Shown: positions 26,901-36,918, counted from the first letter of the stretch. The stretch: DNA of 64,000 bases from Misgurnus anguillicaudatus (GCF_027580225.2 NC_073337.2:13117501-13181500), one strand, 5' to 3'. Program-made: numbers and translations. The notes: generated from the letters alone by a model not told the origin.

Positions 26901-29900
26901 TTTTGGGGTTCATGTCCCAACAGCTTGATTTATCCATGGAAGAAATTGTATCTTCAGGTAAATATTATTATTATAATATAACATGCAGTTATTATATAGT
27001 TATCATAATATGTAGTCATTATATGTCATTATTGATATGGGACTATCATGGTTACTTGCTATGCTGCTGTCAACCACAAGAGAGCATCTCAGTCCAATAC
27101 TTGTGATTGGTATAGACTCTAAATTATTTGGGAATGGCATTTAGCATTAAAGTATAAGAAGAAATATACATAGTCAATATAGTTGTGGCTAAATGGTGTT
27201 CTTAGATATGTTCATATATTCGAGTCCTTATATTTAATAGGTTTTTGGATGGCATTTATTGGCACAAAGCTATATTTGGGTTGCTAAATATATTTTTTAA
27301 ATGACTATATCCTGTACTAAGCATGCCTGAAACCTTCAAGCTCCCTGGACAGCAACTATTTGCTTTAATGATATATTCTTAGTTGTTTCATCATTTTTTT
27401 ATTCCTGTGTAATAATCAAATTTGTACACTGATGTGTTTTTTGCAGGTCCTGGTTTAGCTTTCATAGCATATCCCAGAGCTCTGTCTCTGTTACCTGGAC
27501 CCCAGTTCTGGTCCTTTCTATTCTTTCTTATGGTACTTATGCTGGGCCTTGACAGCCAGGTACAGTTTTCAATGTCTTTAATACTCAGTTTATATAAATA
27601 TATTGTATTTGTACACTAGTCATCATTTTAAGTGGATCAACACCTTTCATAAAAGTTGCCTTAAAACCAATACCAATACCAATACCCATTCTTGTCTTAG
27701 GACTTAAAGTCCCCCTGTGTTGTTTATATGCCTATATATTTTTATTTAACCTTTATTTAACCAGAAAGACTCTCTGAGATTAAATATCTCTTTTTTCAGA
27801 AATTCTCTTTTTTCAATTCTCTTTCATATGGTGTTTTAACCTCTCGACGCACACTAATTTGTGGGCGGGATGATGTCAGTTTTTTTAACGCCGCTAACAA
27901 TATCTATATAGCCTACTGTATACAAACATTAATAATATTAACATTACTATACATCGTTTAAAAGGTCTACGGGTTTAGAATCAGTGTATGGTCTCTGTTT
28001 TGAGATACAGATGCTCTAGCATCATAAATGTTGTATTTTGTGACAGAAGTCCAGATGACCACATGCAAAATATAAACGGGACTTCTTACCTTTGTGTTGA
28101 TATAACAATCGCGAGTCGAATCCAGTCTGTTTCAGATGTGTGAATAACCCATGAAAATTGTCCAATGAATACCTCCAATGACCATTTTTGTCCACAAATG
28201 CAATGCGTATAATCCATGAAATATAGATATATAGTCTGTTGTTTACATCAGATTTCGCATGAACATCTTGTTATAGAATATAATATACAATCTAAGGACT
28301 ATTTATGTCGTAACACTGTATATGAGATTACACTTTAGGTTCCGCTAAACACATAAATCCACGGTTAAACTTTGTTTTTAAAAAAGTAGGCGTGGGTATA
28401 ATACATTATATACAAAATGGCGCTGTCAAAGCTTTCTGGGAACCAAAATCTGAAGGAAAAAATTGAAAAAAGTTGACGAGGATTTCTGGTTCCCAGAATG
28501 CTTTGCATGAGGCTGTTACTTTTTGACAGTGCCACTTTATAGTTTTATTCAGTTTTGTTCATTTAACTTTGAACAAACTGTTGGCAGTAAATAACATAAA
28601 TGTAAGTCTACAGTAAGTTACTTGCAAACAGCTGCATAACTACAGAATTTTTTTACAGTGTAGCACATAATAAAATGAGTTTACATATGCATTGCGTGAA
28701 ACCGGACTGCAGAATAGATCATGCATCTATTTACATATATATCTATGGTCTGAGGAGGTGCGAAAGAGTGGAGGCAGAGACTAATTTGCATACACATAGA
28801 TCCACGTATACTAGATGAGGCAAGGGTGTAGAGTTACATTTAAGCTGTTACATTAAAGCATGAAGAAATCATTGTCACAGGAACAAAGATTATTGATGCT
28901 TAAAGATGAGTTTTACTTTAAGTGTTATTTAAATGTTTTGTTCTGTATATTTCTATGTTTCAGTTTGTGTGTGTGGAAAGTTTAGCTACAGCTCTCACTG
29001 ACCTGTTTCCGGAAAAATTACGCAAACGTCGGGAGCTTTTGGTTTTGGCCATTGCTGTTGTCTGCTTTTTACTTGGTCTGCCATTCATCACGAAGGTACA
29101 GTATAAAAAGACAGACGGACAGAGATGTGGATAGATATCAAATACTGTATGTAACTCATCACACTTTATTAACAAGCATACAGAGGAATTAATACAGACA
29201 AATAAAATAATCTACTGGTATTACCCCTACCCGCCCAAAATTGACTGTAGTCTTTGCATCTGGGATATTTTATAGGGAGGAATTTATCTCTTCAATGTGA
29301 TGGACACCTATGGCCCCAGTGGGACCAACTTGCTCTTTATCGCCTGTTTTGAGACAGTTGTTGTCGCGTGGGTCTATGGTAAGATAAAATAACACTGTAA
29401 AATAATGTACACTGTAAAATGTGCAGTTGCTGTCTTAACTTGCTACCTCACTACCAGTCAACATGAAATCAAAGTTGATAACACAAATGTGTTAAATTCT
29501 GTTGAATTAACTTTAAGAGCCTAATCAAAATGATATCTGTTTGATTTGTTTTGAATGACTTTTACTTAATAAGACCATTTAATTAAATATTAACACATAA
29601 ATCACATTTTTTAAGTAATCAGATCTTTACATCTTACATCATCTTTACATTTTACACCAATAACCAGAATTACTATCGACAACCATATCATATCCATGTC
29701 ATGTCACGTTAAAAAAAATAATCTGTCACTACATGCTGCTGCAGAATAATTCATCAAGTAGTTAGTAATTAATTAATTAATTATTATTTAATAATTTTCA
29801 TTTTATATGTAATTACACTGTAATAGGTGTAATGTGTGATACTGGAAAATTCGTATCATAATTATATTCTTAAACAAATTTACACAGATTACATTGATCA

Positions 29901-30376
29901 GTATTTTTTAGCTTTTGTCTATAATAACTTGACTAATTACTTGGTAAATGATTGCAAAATGGAAAGAAGGCAGACCGGGAACAAATAAATGACATTGTCA
30001 TGCAAATGGCTGGTTTGCAGGTGCAGACCGTTTCTATGACAACATTGAGGATATGATAGGATATGCACCAATTGCTGCGCTGAAGTACTGCTGGCTCTTC
30101 ATTACCCCTCTCATTTGTAGCGTGAGTTCATGTTTAGTTTTTCTACCTGTGTTTTAATGTTGTACACTTTTTATGATTACTCAGGAGTTTGTTTCATTGA
30201 TTCATTCCTGCTTTGATTGTCCATGCCATAATCTACCCATCCCTCCATTCATCAAAACATTAACAGTCAACGTTTAATTTTTTTGTGTGTGGTTGTTGTC
30301 TCAAATTGTCTTATTTGTACATTTGTGCGTAGAAGCCAGTGTGTCGTGCCCATATTGCATGTTTATTTTTATATAT

Positions 30377-30455
<79 letters not shown>

Positions 30456-32603
30456 TACATGTACACCTGTCCTGCATATTTACAGAATGTACTTCACCAA
30501 TGTTTAAGACATAAGTTCTCAATCAAATTTGAATGTACACTATATCAATACAAGATTTTGAAAGCACAATGCTTTTTTCCTCTTAGGCCACTCTGCTGTA
30601 TAATCTGCTGGGTAATAGAAATGCGTCCACTGATGAAGTGCCTGACTGGACTTACACGATCGCACCTTTGCTCACAGTCATTCCTATTATCTGCATACCA
30701 GTCTTCATAGTCTTTTCCTTACGAAAGGTCAGAATTGCATCCAACCAGCACTACATTCATACATTCATTCATTTATATTCATTCATATAATCTAAAAAAA
30801 AAACATTATTTACTAACCATTTAATCAAAGTCATGTACAAAAGCATATAGTTTACGGATGCACCGAAATGAAAATTCTTGGCCGAAACCGAAAACCGAAA
30901 AAAGCAAACCAAGGCCGAAAAACCGAAACCGAAACACTGAAAGAAATGATTATGCCAATTATTAGTACAATTGCATTTATGGCTATCACTGTGTACTAAC
31001 TAGGGGTGTGTGACGGATCAAAAAACGCACAGTTCGGAACACATTACAGTTTTTGAGGCACGGATCAGATTATTTTTCCGATCAGCAAAAAGCGGGTGGG
31101 AAAAATCTAATAAACAATAAAGAAATTGCAAATATTTATAAAAAAGAACAAAGTTGTACATTAATAAGGTCTGAAATTAGCATTAGGTACAGAAATCAAA
31201 TTAAATGAATCATAACACAATAAATTAAATATATTATTATTTTTAGAGCTATTTGTCTCTTTGTCATGGGTTGTTTGATTAACATAAATGACACAGACTT
31301 AAGTAGGTTAATCTGACTGTAATCTATCAACCCAGTCTCACCCCATGTCGTCAATATTTGACGACACTTGACCATTCGTCAATATGTGACGCGGAGGGTA
31401 TACCTTTCGCGTCATTTTTTGACGAACTGGGGACTTCAATACTATTACGTCCGTTGCATTCTCTTCTCCTATTTTCTTACCATTTTCGCGTCGGTTTAGC
31501 GTTAGATTTACATAATGAAATCCCTACCCAAACCTAACTCTAACCCCAAAGCCAGGTGACAACTGTTTCTAAACCCAACGCCAGGTGACAACTGATTAAT
31601 TTCGCGTACACTGTTTAATTTCGCGACCACTGTTTAATTTTGCGTAATCTAACCCTAAACCGACGCGAAAATGGTAAGAAAATAGGAGAAGAGAATGCAA
31701 CGGACGTAATAGTATTGAAGTCCCCAGTTCGTCAAAAAATGTAATAAAGGTATACCCTCCGCGTCACATATTGACGAATGGTCAAGTGTCGTCAAATATT
31801 GACGACATGGGGTGAGACTGGGTTAAATCTATACATACACTTAAGACATAAACAAATGTTTTTATTAGAAAAAGAATACTGTGAAGATAATTTTGTTTAT
31901 ATGTGCTCTGTCAATAACAGAGAAAGTTTATGTTTTCTTGTTTTTTTTTTAAACGCGTCTCTCTCGTATGTGCACTATTTAGGGCACTTAAATGCATACC
32001 CACACACAGAGAAGGAGGGTGAATCTCAAACAGCGCAACAGTCGCTCCACATAAAAATGTTACGTTGTGTTTCATTGCTTTTTTCGCCAAATGTATGTTA
32101 ATGGATTACAGTATGAGACACATTAGCGCGACTCTCTCTAAAGTTTACACATCAAGACATGCTTAATCTTTGCGTGTGACGACTGATCACCGTGAGTGAA
32201 ACCCAAGTGCTAGCGCACAGATGGGAGGGGCGCGGTTGACATTCATTTTCGATTGACATTTTCGGCTGGATTTTTTATTTCAGCCCGAAACCGATAATGC
32301 CATTTTCGGCCGAAATTTCTGTGCACCCCTATTTATTATTGTTTAACAGTCTAAACTCATTGTACAGTACCATTGTCTTGAGTATTGACTGTTTCTGAAG
32401 CAATATCTATATCCATTAATGCAAATTTTACATCTTCTCAGGGTCAAGACATCCTCACCCCCTCTAGTGATCTTAAGCAGATCCGACCAAACAGTCCACG
32501 TCTTACAGTGTGTAATCGTGTTATCATTAAACCACAAAGAGCCCAGAAAAATCAGGAGGATGGATATGAGAAAGTCACAACAGACCACACCAGTGGAGTT
32601 TGA
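11794..32603 (+). CDS. SLC6 GABA/betaine-type Na+/Cl- transporter (complete)
   Basis: Fifteen coding exons join into an open frame of 627 codons: 11794-11992, 13887-14021, 14164-14304, 16079-16175, 16602-16664, 19466-19595, 20610-20744, 26636-26743, 26834-26957, 27447-27559, 28964-29095, 29276-29378, 30021-30121, 30587-30727, 32442-32603. It is a 12-TM plasma-membrane symporter of the SLC6 neurotransmitter family. TM1 ([15 protein letters not shown], gate Arg56), TM3 Tyr128, chloride-site residues Gln308, Ser312, Asn345 and Ser349, sodium-site Asp413/Ser414 and gate Asp469 are all kept. The Glu in TM1 and stretches such as [16 protein letters not shown] and [15 protein letters not shown] are closest to BGT1/GAT2 (SLC6A12/A13), not GAT1. 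A teleost slc6a22-type identity is possible. EL2, TM11-12 and the C-tail are divergent, so the substrate (GABA, betaine, taurine or other) is not settled. Confidence 0.9.
12047..13571. mobile_element. Intron 1: SINE fragment and palindromic TTAA MITE
   Basis: About 12565-12680 reads as an inverted tRNA-derived SINE tail (TTTATCCAAAGCAACTTACA then CTGGAAATCAAACCC), the DANA/HE1 type of fish. Directly after it, 12689-13571 is an 883-bp MITE with arms AGGATTAGTCC...GGACTAATCCT of about 270 bp, flanked by TTAA at 12685-12688 and 13572-13575. The same MITE family lies at 41515-42439 and 53013-53891. The rest of the interval is plain intron. Confidence 0.75.
13887..14021 (+). CDS. SLC6 gene 1, exon 2 (TM2)
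   Basis: 135 nt encode [20 protein letters not shown], the TM2 segment, followed by [20 protein letters not shown]. This is close to GAT2/BGT1. The donor is G|GTTTTG, non-consensus after position +3. Confidence 0.9.
14164..14304 (+). CDS. SLC6 gene 1, exon 3 (TM3, start of EL2)
   Basis: Encodes TM3 ([19 protein letters not shown], with the substrate-site tyrosine Tyr128) and then [12 protein letters not shown], which carries Cys152 of the EL2 disulfide. In the downstream GAT1-type gene an intron splits this stretch before LPW; here it does not. Confidence 0.9.
14590..15029. mobile_element. hAT-like element copy, left end missing
   Basis: Shares long stretches with 3780-4640 (for example GAGACGCTCG, CAGAGTTTACT, GAACACATATTTTGAA-like) and ends in GCCGCCACTG. 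The expected CAGTGGCGGC left end is not seen. It lies in intron 3 of the first transporter gene. Confidence 0.65.
15040..15650. repeat. AT-rich inverted-repeat cluster
   Basis: Several copies of a block with CTGATTGGTTG and AATAATGCA motifs occur in both orientations (15190-15460 plus partial copies either side). A related copy occurs at 32870-33115 in the 3' UTR region of the same gene. It is a non-coding MITE-type repeat. Confidence 0.65.
16079..16175 (+). CDS. SLC6 gene 1, exon 4 (EL2)
   Basis: Encodes [15 protein letters not shown] and then [14 protein letters not shown], containing Cys161 (partner of Cys152) and N-glycosylation sequons at Asn165, Asn183 and Asn187. The sequence is unlike known GATs after the Cys pair. 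Confidence 0.85.
16602..16664 (+). CDS. SLC6 gene 1, exon 5 (EL2, 63 nt)
   Basis: A small exon with acceptor TTTCTTCAG and donor GTGAGT. It encodes [20 protein letters not shown], with a fourth sequon at Asn194. EYW replaces the usual EFW before the RRVL-like motif. Phases match exons 4 and 6, which is the main support. Confidence 0.8.
17283..17432. repeat. Inverted repeat with 45-bp arms
   Basis: AGCAATAAGGTAC...GAATAAGTAAC at about 17285-17328 is mirrored at 17386-17430. A short GC-rich loop lies between the arms. It is probably a MITE terminus or a foldback element. Confidence 0.6.
17811..18483. mobile_element. MITE with TTGGTAACACTTTACAATAA ends
   Basis: Terminal inverted repeats TTGGTAACACTTTACAATAA and its complement enclose an AT-rich non-coding interior. 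A relative with the same ends but a different interior is at 22648-22975. Confidence 0.8.
18511..18666. mobile_element. Short MITE with TACACTGTAAAAA ends
   Basis: TACACTGTAAAAA at 18511 is mirrored by TTTTTTACAGTGTA ending at 18666. It is a common fish MITE type with no coding capacity. Confidence 0.65.
18815..19015 (+). repeat. SINE-like fish repeat
   Basis: Contains CACTGTTACCTCACAGCAAG, CGGCTGGGTCAGGGAGTC and CCACAGTCCAAAGACATGCA, a very common repeat in fish genomes. I recognise the sequence but do not assign a family name. Confidence 0.65.
19466..19595 (+). CDS. SLC6 gene 1, exon 6 (TM4)
   Basis: Encodes [20 protein letters not shown] followed by [20 protein letters not shown] and TGK: the end of EL2, then TM4. 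The family tryptophan in CIWKG is Phe here. Confidence 0.92.
19919..20429. repeat. Two adjacent MITE-type repeats in intron 6
   Basis: From 19917 TTAAAGGTGGGGTGCATGAT marks the start of a TTAA-type fish repeat, right end unclear. At 20259-20429 AAATATTGGACAGAACACA is mirrored by TGTGTTCTGTCCAATATTT around an interior of AACCCA/TGGGTT motifs. Confidence 0.6.
20610..20744 (+). CDS. SLC6 gene 1, exon 7 (TM5)
   Basis: 135 nt in phase 0 encode [20 protein letters not shown] (TM5) and [20 protein letters not shown] of EL3. It matches GAT2/BGT1 closely. Confidence 0.93.
20965..21105 (-). repeat. tRNA-derived SINE (DANA/HE1-like), reverse orientation
   Basis: ATCCAAAGGCACCTACATTGC, then GGGATTGAACCAATGACC (B-box complement) and CTCTATCATGTAAGCTACA (A-box complement), give the layout of a degraded tRNA-related SINE on the minus strand. 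Confidence 0.7.
21106..22647. other. Intron 7, part without assigned features
   Basis: No exon of the transporter is needed or seen here. A CpG-richer patch at 22455-22640 with GCG/CGC motifs looks like a repeat end. No other structure is supported. Confidence 0.4.
22648..22975. mobile_element. MITE with TTGGTAACACTTTACAATAA ends (second copy)
   Basis: Same terminal repeats as 17811-18483, but the interior is made of TTAGTTAAC/GTTAACTAA motifs. 328 bp, non-coding. Confidence 0.8.
23471..25096. mobile_element. TTAA-flanked element, 1.6 kb, internally duplicated
   Basis: AGGGAAACTTCACCCATT at the left and GGTGAAATGGCCCT at the right, flanked by TTAA (23467-23470, 25097-25100). Inside, a unit with TCAGATAAGGAT is repeated (about 24137 and 24314), and the block GGCATTTATRTACACAATA recurs at about 24521 and 24862. 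No intact transposase is evident. Confidence 0.6.
25702..25981. mobile_element. TTAA-target MITE
   Basis: The ends AGGAACAGTATGTA and TACATACTGTTCCT are flanked by TTAA at 25698-25701 and 25982-25985. A short internal duplication (AACTGGTACTGCAATCACA) is present. Confidence 0.8.
26636..26743 (+). CDS. SLC6 gene 1, exon 8 (TM6), 3' boundary uncertain
   Basis: Encodes [20 protein letters not shown] (TM6, chloride-site Gln308 and Ser312) and [15 protein letters not shown]. The family junction is CYK/R|DC, but a GT at that phase has no matching AG downstream. A canonical GT-AG intron exists if the exon extends three bases to 26743 (GTAACC donor), adding one serine. Otherwise the junction is non-canonical or broken. 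Confidence 0.75.
26834..26957 (+). CDS. SLC6 gene 1, exon 9 (TM7)
   Basis: Starts after TTTCTACAAG. Encodes [20 protein letters not shown] (TM7; Asn345 and Ser349 of the ion sites), then [10 protein letters not shown] and the loop to SSG. The preceding intron is only about 90 bp. Confidence 0.88.
27447..27559 (+). CDS. SLC6 gene 1, exon 10 (EL4, TM8)
   Basis: Encodes [20 protein letters not shown] of EL4 and TM8 ending MLGLDSQ, with the Na2-site Asp413/Ser414 pair. Confidence 0.93.
28427..28663. repeat. Partial MITE (TACAGTGT-end family)
   Basis: CTGGGAACCAAAATCTGAAG, ATGCTTTGCATGAGGCTGTTA and the end TTTTTTTACAGTGTA match the element at 58841-59260. Only the right two thirds are present. 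Confidence 0.65.
28964..29095 (+). CDS. SLC6 gene 1, exon 11 (TM9)
   Basis: Encodes [20 protein letters not shown] and then the TM9 stretch [26 protein letters not shown] is the typical GAT2/BGT1/GAT3 form (GAT1 has FCTVEG). Confidence 0.93.
29276..29378 (+). CDS. SLC6 gene 1, exon 12 (TM10)
   Basis: Encodes [20 protein letters not shown] and [15 protein letters not shown]. Gate Asp469 is kept, but the usual [16 protein letters not shown] is altered to [16 protein letters not shown], a notable change in EL5/TM10. Confidence 0.9.
30021..30121 (+). CDS. SLC6 gene 1, exon 13 (TM11)
   Basis: Encodes [20 protein letters not shown], matching BGT1 to IGY; the RPW normally following IGY is APIA here. 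TM11 then begins at [13 protein letters not shown]. Confidence 0.92.
30381..30450. repeat. Compound (TC)n-(TA)n microsatellite
   Basis: About 19 TC units are followed by about 16 TA units, ending roughly 140 bp upstream of exon 14. Likely polymorphic. Confidence 0.95.
30587..30727 (+). CDS. SLC6 gene 1, exon 14 (end of TM11, EL6, TM12), divergent
   Basis: In frame with both neighbours and spliced by TCTTAG and GTCAGA. EL6 ([13 protein letters not shown]) carries an added sequon at Asn539. TM12 ([20 protein letters not shown]) lacks the usual WGxxxGW motif and about ten residues following TM12. Confidence 0.82.
30853..32331. mobile_element. hAT-like element with nested insertions
   Basis: TACGGATGCACCGAAAT at the left and GAAATTTCTGTGCACCCCTA at the right are inverted ends of the TGCACCGAAA type common in vertebrate hAT elements. 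The interior holds a second TAGGGGTGTG-type fragment (from about 31002) and the palindromic element 31329-31824. I could not see a clean TSD. Confidence 0.55.
31329..31824. mobile_element. Long-arm palindromic element
   Basis: AACCCAGTCTCACCCCATGT begins arms of about 200 bp that are mirrored to 31824. The loop holds CTAACCCC/CTAACTC motifs. Nearly the whole element can fold into a single hairpin. It lies in the last intron of the first transporter gene. Confidence 0.8.
32442..32603 (+). CDS. SLC6 gene 1, exon 15 (C-terminal tail, stop)
   Basis: Encodes the cytoplasmic tail beginning [20 protein letters not shown], comparable to the TPSTDL of GAT3, and ending TTDHTSGV then TGA at 32601-32603. 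There is no C-terminal PDZ-like ETHL/ETHF motif as in BGT1/GAT3. Confidence 0.85.
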   Translation, partial: GQDILTPSSDLKQIRPNSPRLTVCNRVIIKPQRAQKNQEDGYEKVTTDHTSGV

Positions 32604-33860
32604 GAATACACAATCATACGGTATAACTTTATTTAGCTTTTATATTGAATGTTATACACTGTGAAATGTGCAGTTATTACTTTTACGAATGATTTTTTTT
32701 ACCTCAACTTAAAATGACTTTTGTCAGTGTAACATTATATAGTCAATCATATTAAGATGTATAAAATGACCTAAACATTTCTATGTTGTATTAAGAATTA
32801 ATATTTTTTGCTGTAGGTTCAACTGGTGAGTAGGTTAGTTTATGTTCACAATGTGTTATATAAGGTATAATTGATGACCGTCCATTGAATTATTCGAAAA
32901 ATATGCACAGCCATGGTGGCAATGCCACACGGAGGGTGTGCATTATTTTCAAATACTTCAATAGGAGTCAATTATTCAACTGTTACTACAGGCATTGCTC
33001 TGGTGGTTATTTTAAGACATTTGATAGGGCAGGTGTGCGTTTATCGAAAAATAATGCATACCCATGGAACAGTTCTCAACCAATCAGAATAAAGCATTCA
33101 ACAGCCCATGGTATACATACAGGAATGAATGGATTGTGTAATACATATATATTTTTTTCTTCATAATATTCTCAGGAGAAGTACAACTGGGGCTTAGTGC
33201 AGCTGAGGCATTTAAATCATTAAACATTATGGAGCTTTTTCTTTTTTAAAGTTGCCTTTGGCTGACTTGCTCACAGGGGGCTTTAAGACATTATGGCATG
33301 ACTTTCTGTTAAGCTCCTTTGAAACAATATATGTTAAATGCACTATAAAAATAGACATGGCTTGACAAAACATGACTTGAAATAAAATATTGTGAAATGA
33401 TACTTGTTCTGAGAACAAGCATTTAAAGATGACAATATCATTAGTGTCTTTGTACTAAAAAAAACAGATATTGATGGAATAGCCTGCATTTTGCTTATTG
33501 TTTGTTTAGAGATCTGGATTTGGAAGTCTTGCAATGTCATTTTGTGTAGCCATACGTTTTAAAAGTATGAACTGAAGTCTTGGTAAATGGTTTATTTAGT
33601 GTCTGTAATTGTAACCCTGTACTGTACCCTTTATCTGTTTATCAATATGTACTTGCCATTCTTACAGTTTTATATCTCTTACGTCTATTAGCAAGGCTGT
33701 ATTTTTATAAGGTGCATTATAGGCTTGTGTATAGATTTTTCATGTATCCTTTTCAAACATATTGTTCTTTCATGTCCCTGAAAGATAATCAATGTATGTT
33801 TGTTTTATGCTAAGACTATGCAAATCTTTTTTTCAAAAATAAAACAAGCTTTAAAATTTG
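32604..33860 (+). other. Probable 3' UTR of SLC6 gene 1
   Basis: Follows the TGA directly. It contains a MITE-like insertion (about 32870-33115, related to 15190-15460) and no further coding sequence. Confidence 0.5.
33838..33843 (+). promoter_or_regulatory. Candidate polyadenylation signal AATAAA
   Basis: First clear AATAAA after the stop codon in a suitable context (TTCAAAAATAAAACAAG, followed by TG/T-rich sequence). Usage is inferred. Confidence 0.45.
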
Positions 33861-34354
33861 AACTCTTTGTTGCTATACATAACTATATTATTACAGCTAA
33901 CGCATTGTTATAAAACAAATAATTTTGATCGTGCATGAATGCTGATTGTTGAAACAGCTTTTCAGTCTAGTATTATTTGCTTAATAAAATAATAAGGGTG
34001 AGGCATACATGTAAACAGACAACCCCACAACATTTTATTGGACCTGAAACAAAATTATTGTTTTAATGCAGGTTTCCCGAATACTCTGTCATTGATTGTT
34101 CAAACATATACTACACTCTAAAAAATGCTGGATTATTTTCAGCCGTTGGGTTAAATTAACAGGTTAATGACGTGACGTTAATTATTTTGTGTCCGTATGG
34201 TTCAATTAAATGTAAAAGGGTTAAAATTTCAAAATAAAGTTGCAGATTATTTGCTAACATTCTCTACATACTTCTGGTTTTATTTCATTTTGAAAGAATA
34301 TTTGGGGGATAATTGCAAAAATGTCAATTTGGTGTAACCGGTCATGCGTCCTTG

Positions 34355-34384
34355 GGCTATGGAAAGGTGCTATATAAATAAAAC

Positions 34385-34415
<31 letters not shown>

Positions 34416-34416
34416 G
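34355..34416. repeat. LINE 3' tail and (ATT)n
   Basis: GGTGCTATATAAATAAAACG followed by ATT repeats is the usual 3' end of L2-type fish LINEs. Only the tail is present. Confidence 0.6.
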
Positions 34417-34636
34417 TGTCAAGTGGTGTAACTAGTATTTTTTTAAATGAAAATATAAATATATTCATAAAAAAGTGTCATCTAGTTTAGTGTAATATGA
34501 TTTTTTTTACATACATTTTTTACATAATTTTTCAAAGATTATTTAGAAAACAGAGCTGTTTTCAGCATATGTCAGGACAAATATTACAAAAGCACATTAA
34601 AATGTACATTTAGAAATAACTAATAGAATTATTTAA

Positions 34637-35005
34637 AGGTGCAGTGTGTAATTTTTTTAGAAGGATCTCTTGACAGAAATGCAAAATAATATACAAAACT
34701 AAATGATCAGGGGTGTATAAAGACCTTTAAAAATGAACCGTTATGTGTTTATTACCTTCAAATGAGACGTTTTTATCTACATACACAGAGGGTCCCCTTA
34801 CATGGAAGTCGCCATTTTGTGCCCCTATGTTTCTACAAAACCCTTAACGTACAAACTTTTTTACTAAGCTGTTTCCGACGATTAACATGTTTATCCGGTA
34901 GCTTCTCTATGCGTTTCAAAAGCAAGGGGTGAGCAGTGGACTGAGCTGTTGGTTGCATTTTGCAACCTCACCACTAGATGGCGCTAACATTTACACACTG
35001 GACCT
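34637..35005. mobile_element. TTAA-target MITE
   Basis: AGGTGCAGTGTGTAA and TTACACACTGGACCT are the inverted ends, with TTAA at 34633-34636 and 35006-35009. A widespread fish element, non-coding. Confidence 0.85.
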
Positions 35006-36918
35006 TTAATGATAATAAAATGTTTTCATGTTTTTTTACAATTACGCTCACATTCAATCAAGGTGGATAAAATATTTCATATTTCTCATTCTTTGGCGCA
35101 ATTGGCGGTTACACCATTTGACATTTTCAGGTCCATTCAGTCTTAACTTTCATGGTGCAAATGTATTTTTTGTTGCATAAAATTAACATAAATATGTGCA
35201 TTGAAATAAACCTGATGCATGCTTTTAAAACAAGTTTTTTTAAAAAGATTTTTTAAATTCTCATCTTGCCACTGTTTTGCCACTGACCCTAACACAGAAA
35301 ATGTTTATATTTGACCCAACAATGGATCAAAACATCCCAGCATAGGTTAAAGTACAACCGAGCGGCCTGGGCTCATCCCTTTTGACCCAACACTGGATTG
35401 AAAATAACCCAGAGTGTAGGCCCGCCCCAAACTGATTTGATTGGTTGAACCAATGTCATTTTGTTGGTCTTCTCACAAACGTTTTAATTTAATTCTCAAC
35501 TCAGAATCTCTCATCCGTGTTATTTTCAGGCTCACTCAATTAACAGATATTTTTCCGTGATGTCCTTAGGGTCTGTTACTGACTGTAACAGCACATTGGG
35601 GTGGGTTTACCTTGCGAGACCAATTAGAGAGCATCTCTCAAAGAGACGAAAGCATTGTCCGTTTCTGCTAAGCAAATTACATTGTACATGGTTCTTATGA
35701 GGGTAAAACACCAAGCCCCCGGGCCAACACTTTGACACTGTTGTGTTATTCTGATGGGTTAGAATTCAGGGATGAGATATTTAGTTCATTAAACTGAAGT
35801 GACTCCAATCTATAATTAAACGCTGTGTTCACTGTATGCATATCAAAAACAACACCAGACCTAACAGTAAAATATATAATGTTACAAATGCACAGTGTCC
35901 CAAAAGATATTCAGACTAAATTATTCTTTAAGTTAGTTTATTTTCTTTCCATTTTATCATCATCCATGTGGACCGTAATAAAATGTATTTCGCCAACACT
36001 ATCTCTTGAGAGCAAAATTTATTTAAATAAAATTTAATTTGGGATTCTTATACTCCCTCAACCCATTACTGGCATCATTTTAAATGCTTAAAAATGGCCA
36101 TCTGTAGCACATTTTAAGGTGGTCACCAACCATTTTACATAAATCCCAGATCTTTATTGCTGCCCTTTGTCTAGCACAAATGTACTCCTTTAATCCTGAC
36201 GTTTTCATTCCTTGAAATTCGAAAATGTTCCTTCAGAACTTATTTAAATGAGAGAATGCAACTACATAAAATGCACTGATCTCCCTAGAACACAGTAATC
36301 TGTACACCTAATGCAATTTTTATGACCTACACGGTAACCGTGAAGCGAAGAGGGATTCGTTTCATTTAATCATACACTTGGGGGTACAATGCTCTTTCCA
36401 CAGCTGGGCAATTTTCTACAAGATACTTTATCTGAAAATATGGCTAGAGAAATTGAAATTCTACTCAATGGGTCTCTTGGGAGAGACGGTTTGCTGAAGA
36501 TGCAAAAATGCTGCTGTGACTATGAGAAATCACATCAGAATGTCATTTTACCATCTCTAATACGGTACCTTCCTTCTTGTCTCTCACATACAGTTGTAAT
36601 AGACTCATCATTTTTTCTCTGAAAGTACTGTTTTGTAGATTTATGTTCTTGTTGTGTCATTTATCGATTCATTTTCTTAAGTATAGCCTCTATTCCAATC
36701 AATCGGTCACAGGTACCAATACACCTCAATAGGCTGTAATTACAACACATGCACAACACAAAGCTGTGCAGAACCTAAATAAATTAGCTTGTTGTTGATA
36801 ATTGGCTTAGATGTTCGTAAGGATATACATTCATGAACTTGAAAATGGAAATATGTTCAGCTCCCTAGCTTGCAAGCTTTTAAAACAAACAACCATTTCG
36901 GATTATATTACAAATATA
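35006..36918. other. Intergenic, nothing recognised
   Basis: AT-rich. AACCCA/TGGGTT-type repeat fragments lie at about 35310-35430. The open frames at 35825 and 36389 have no splice context or family resemblance. Confidence 0.4.
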
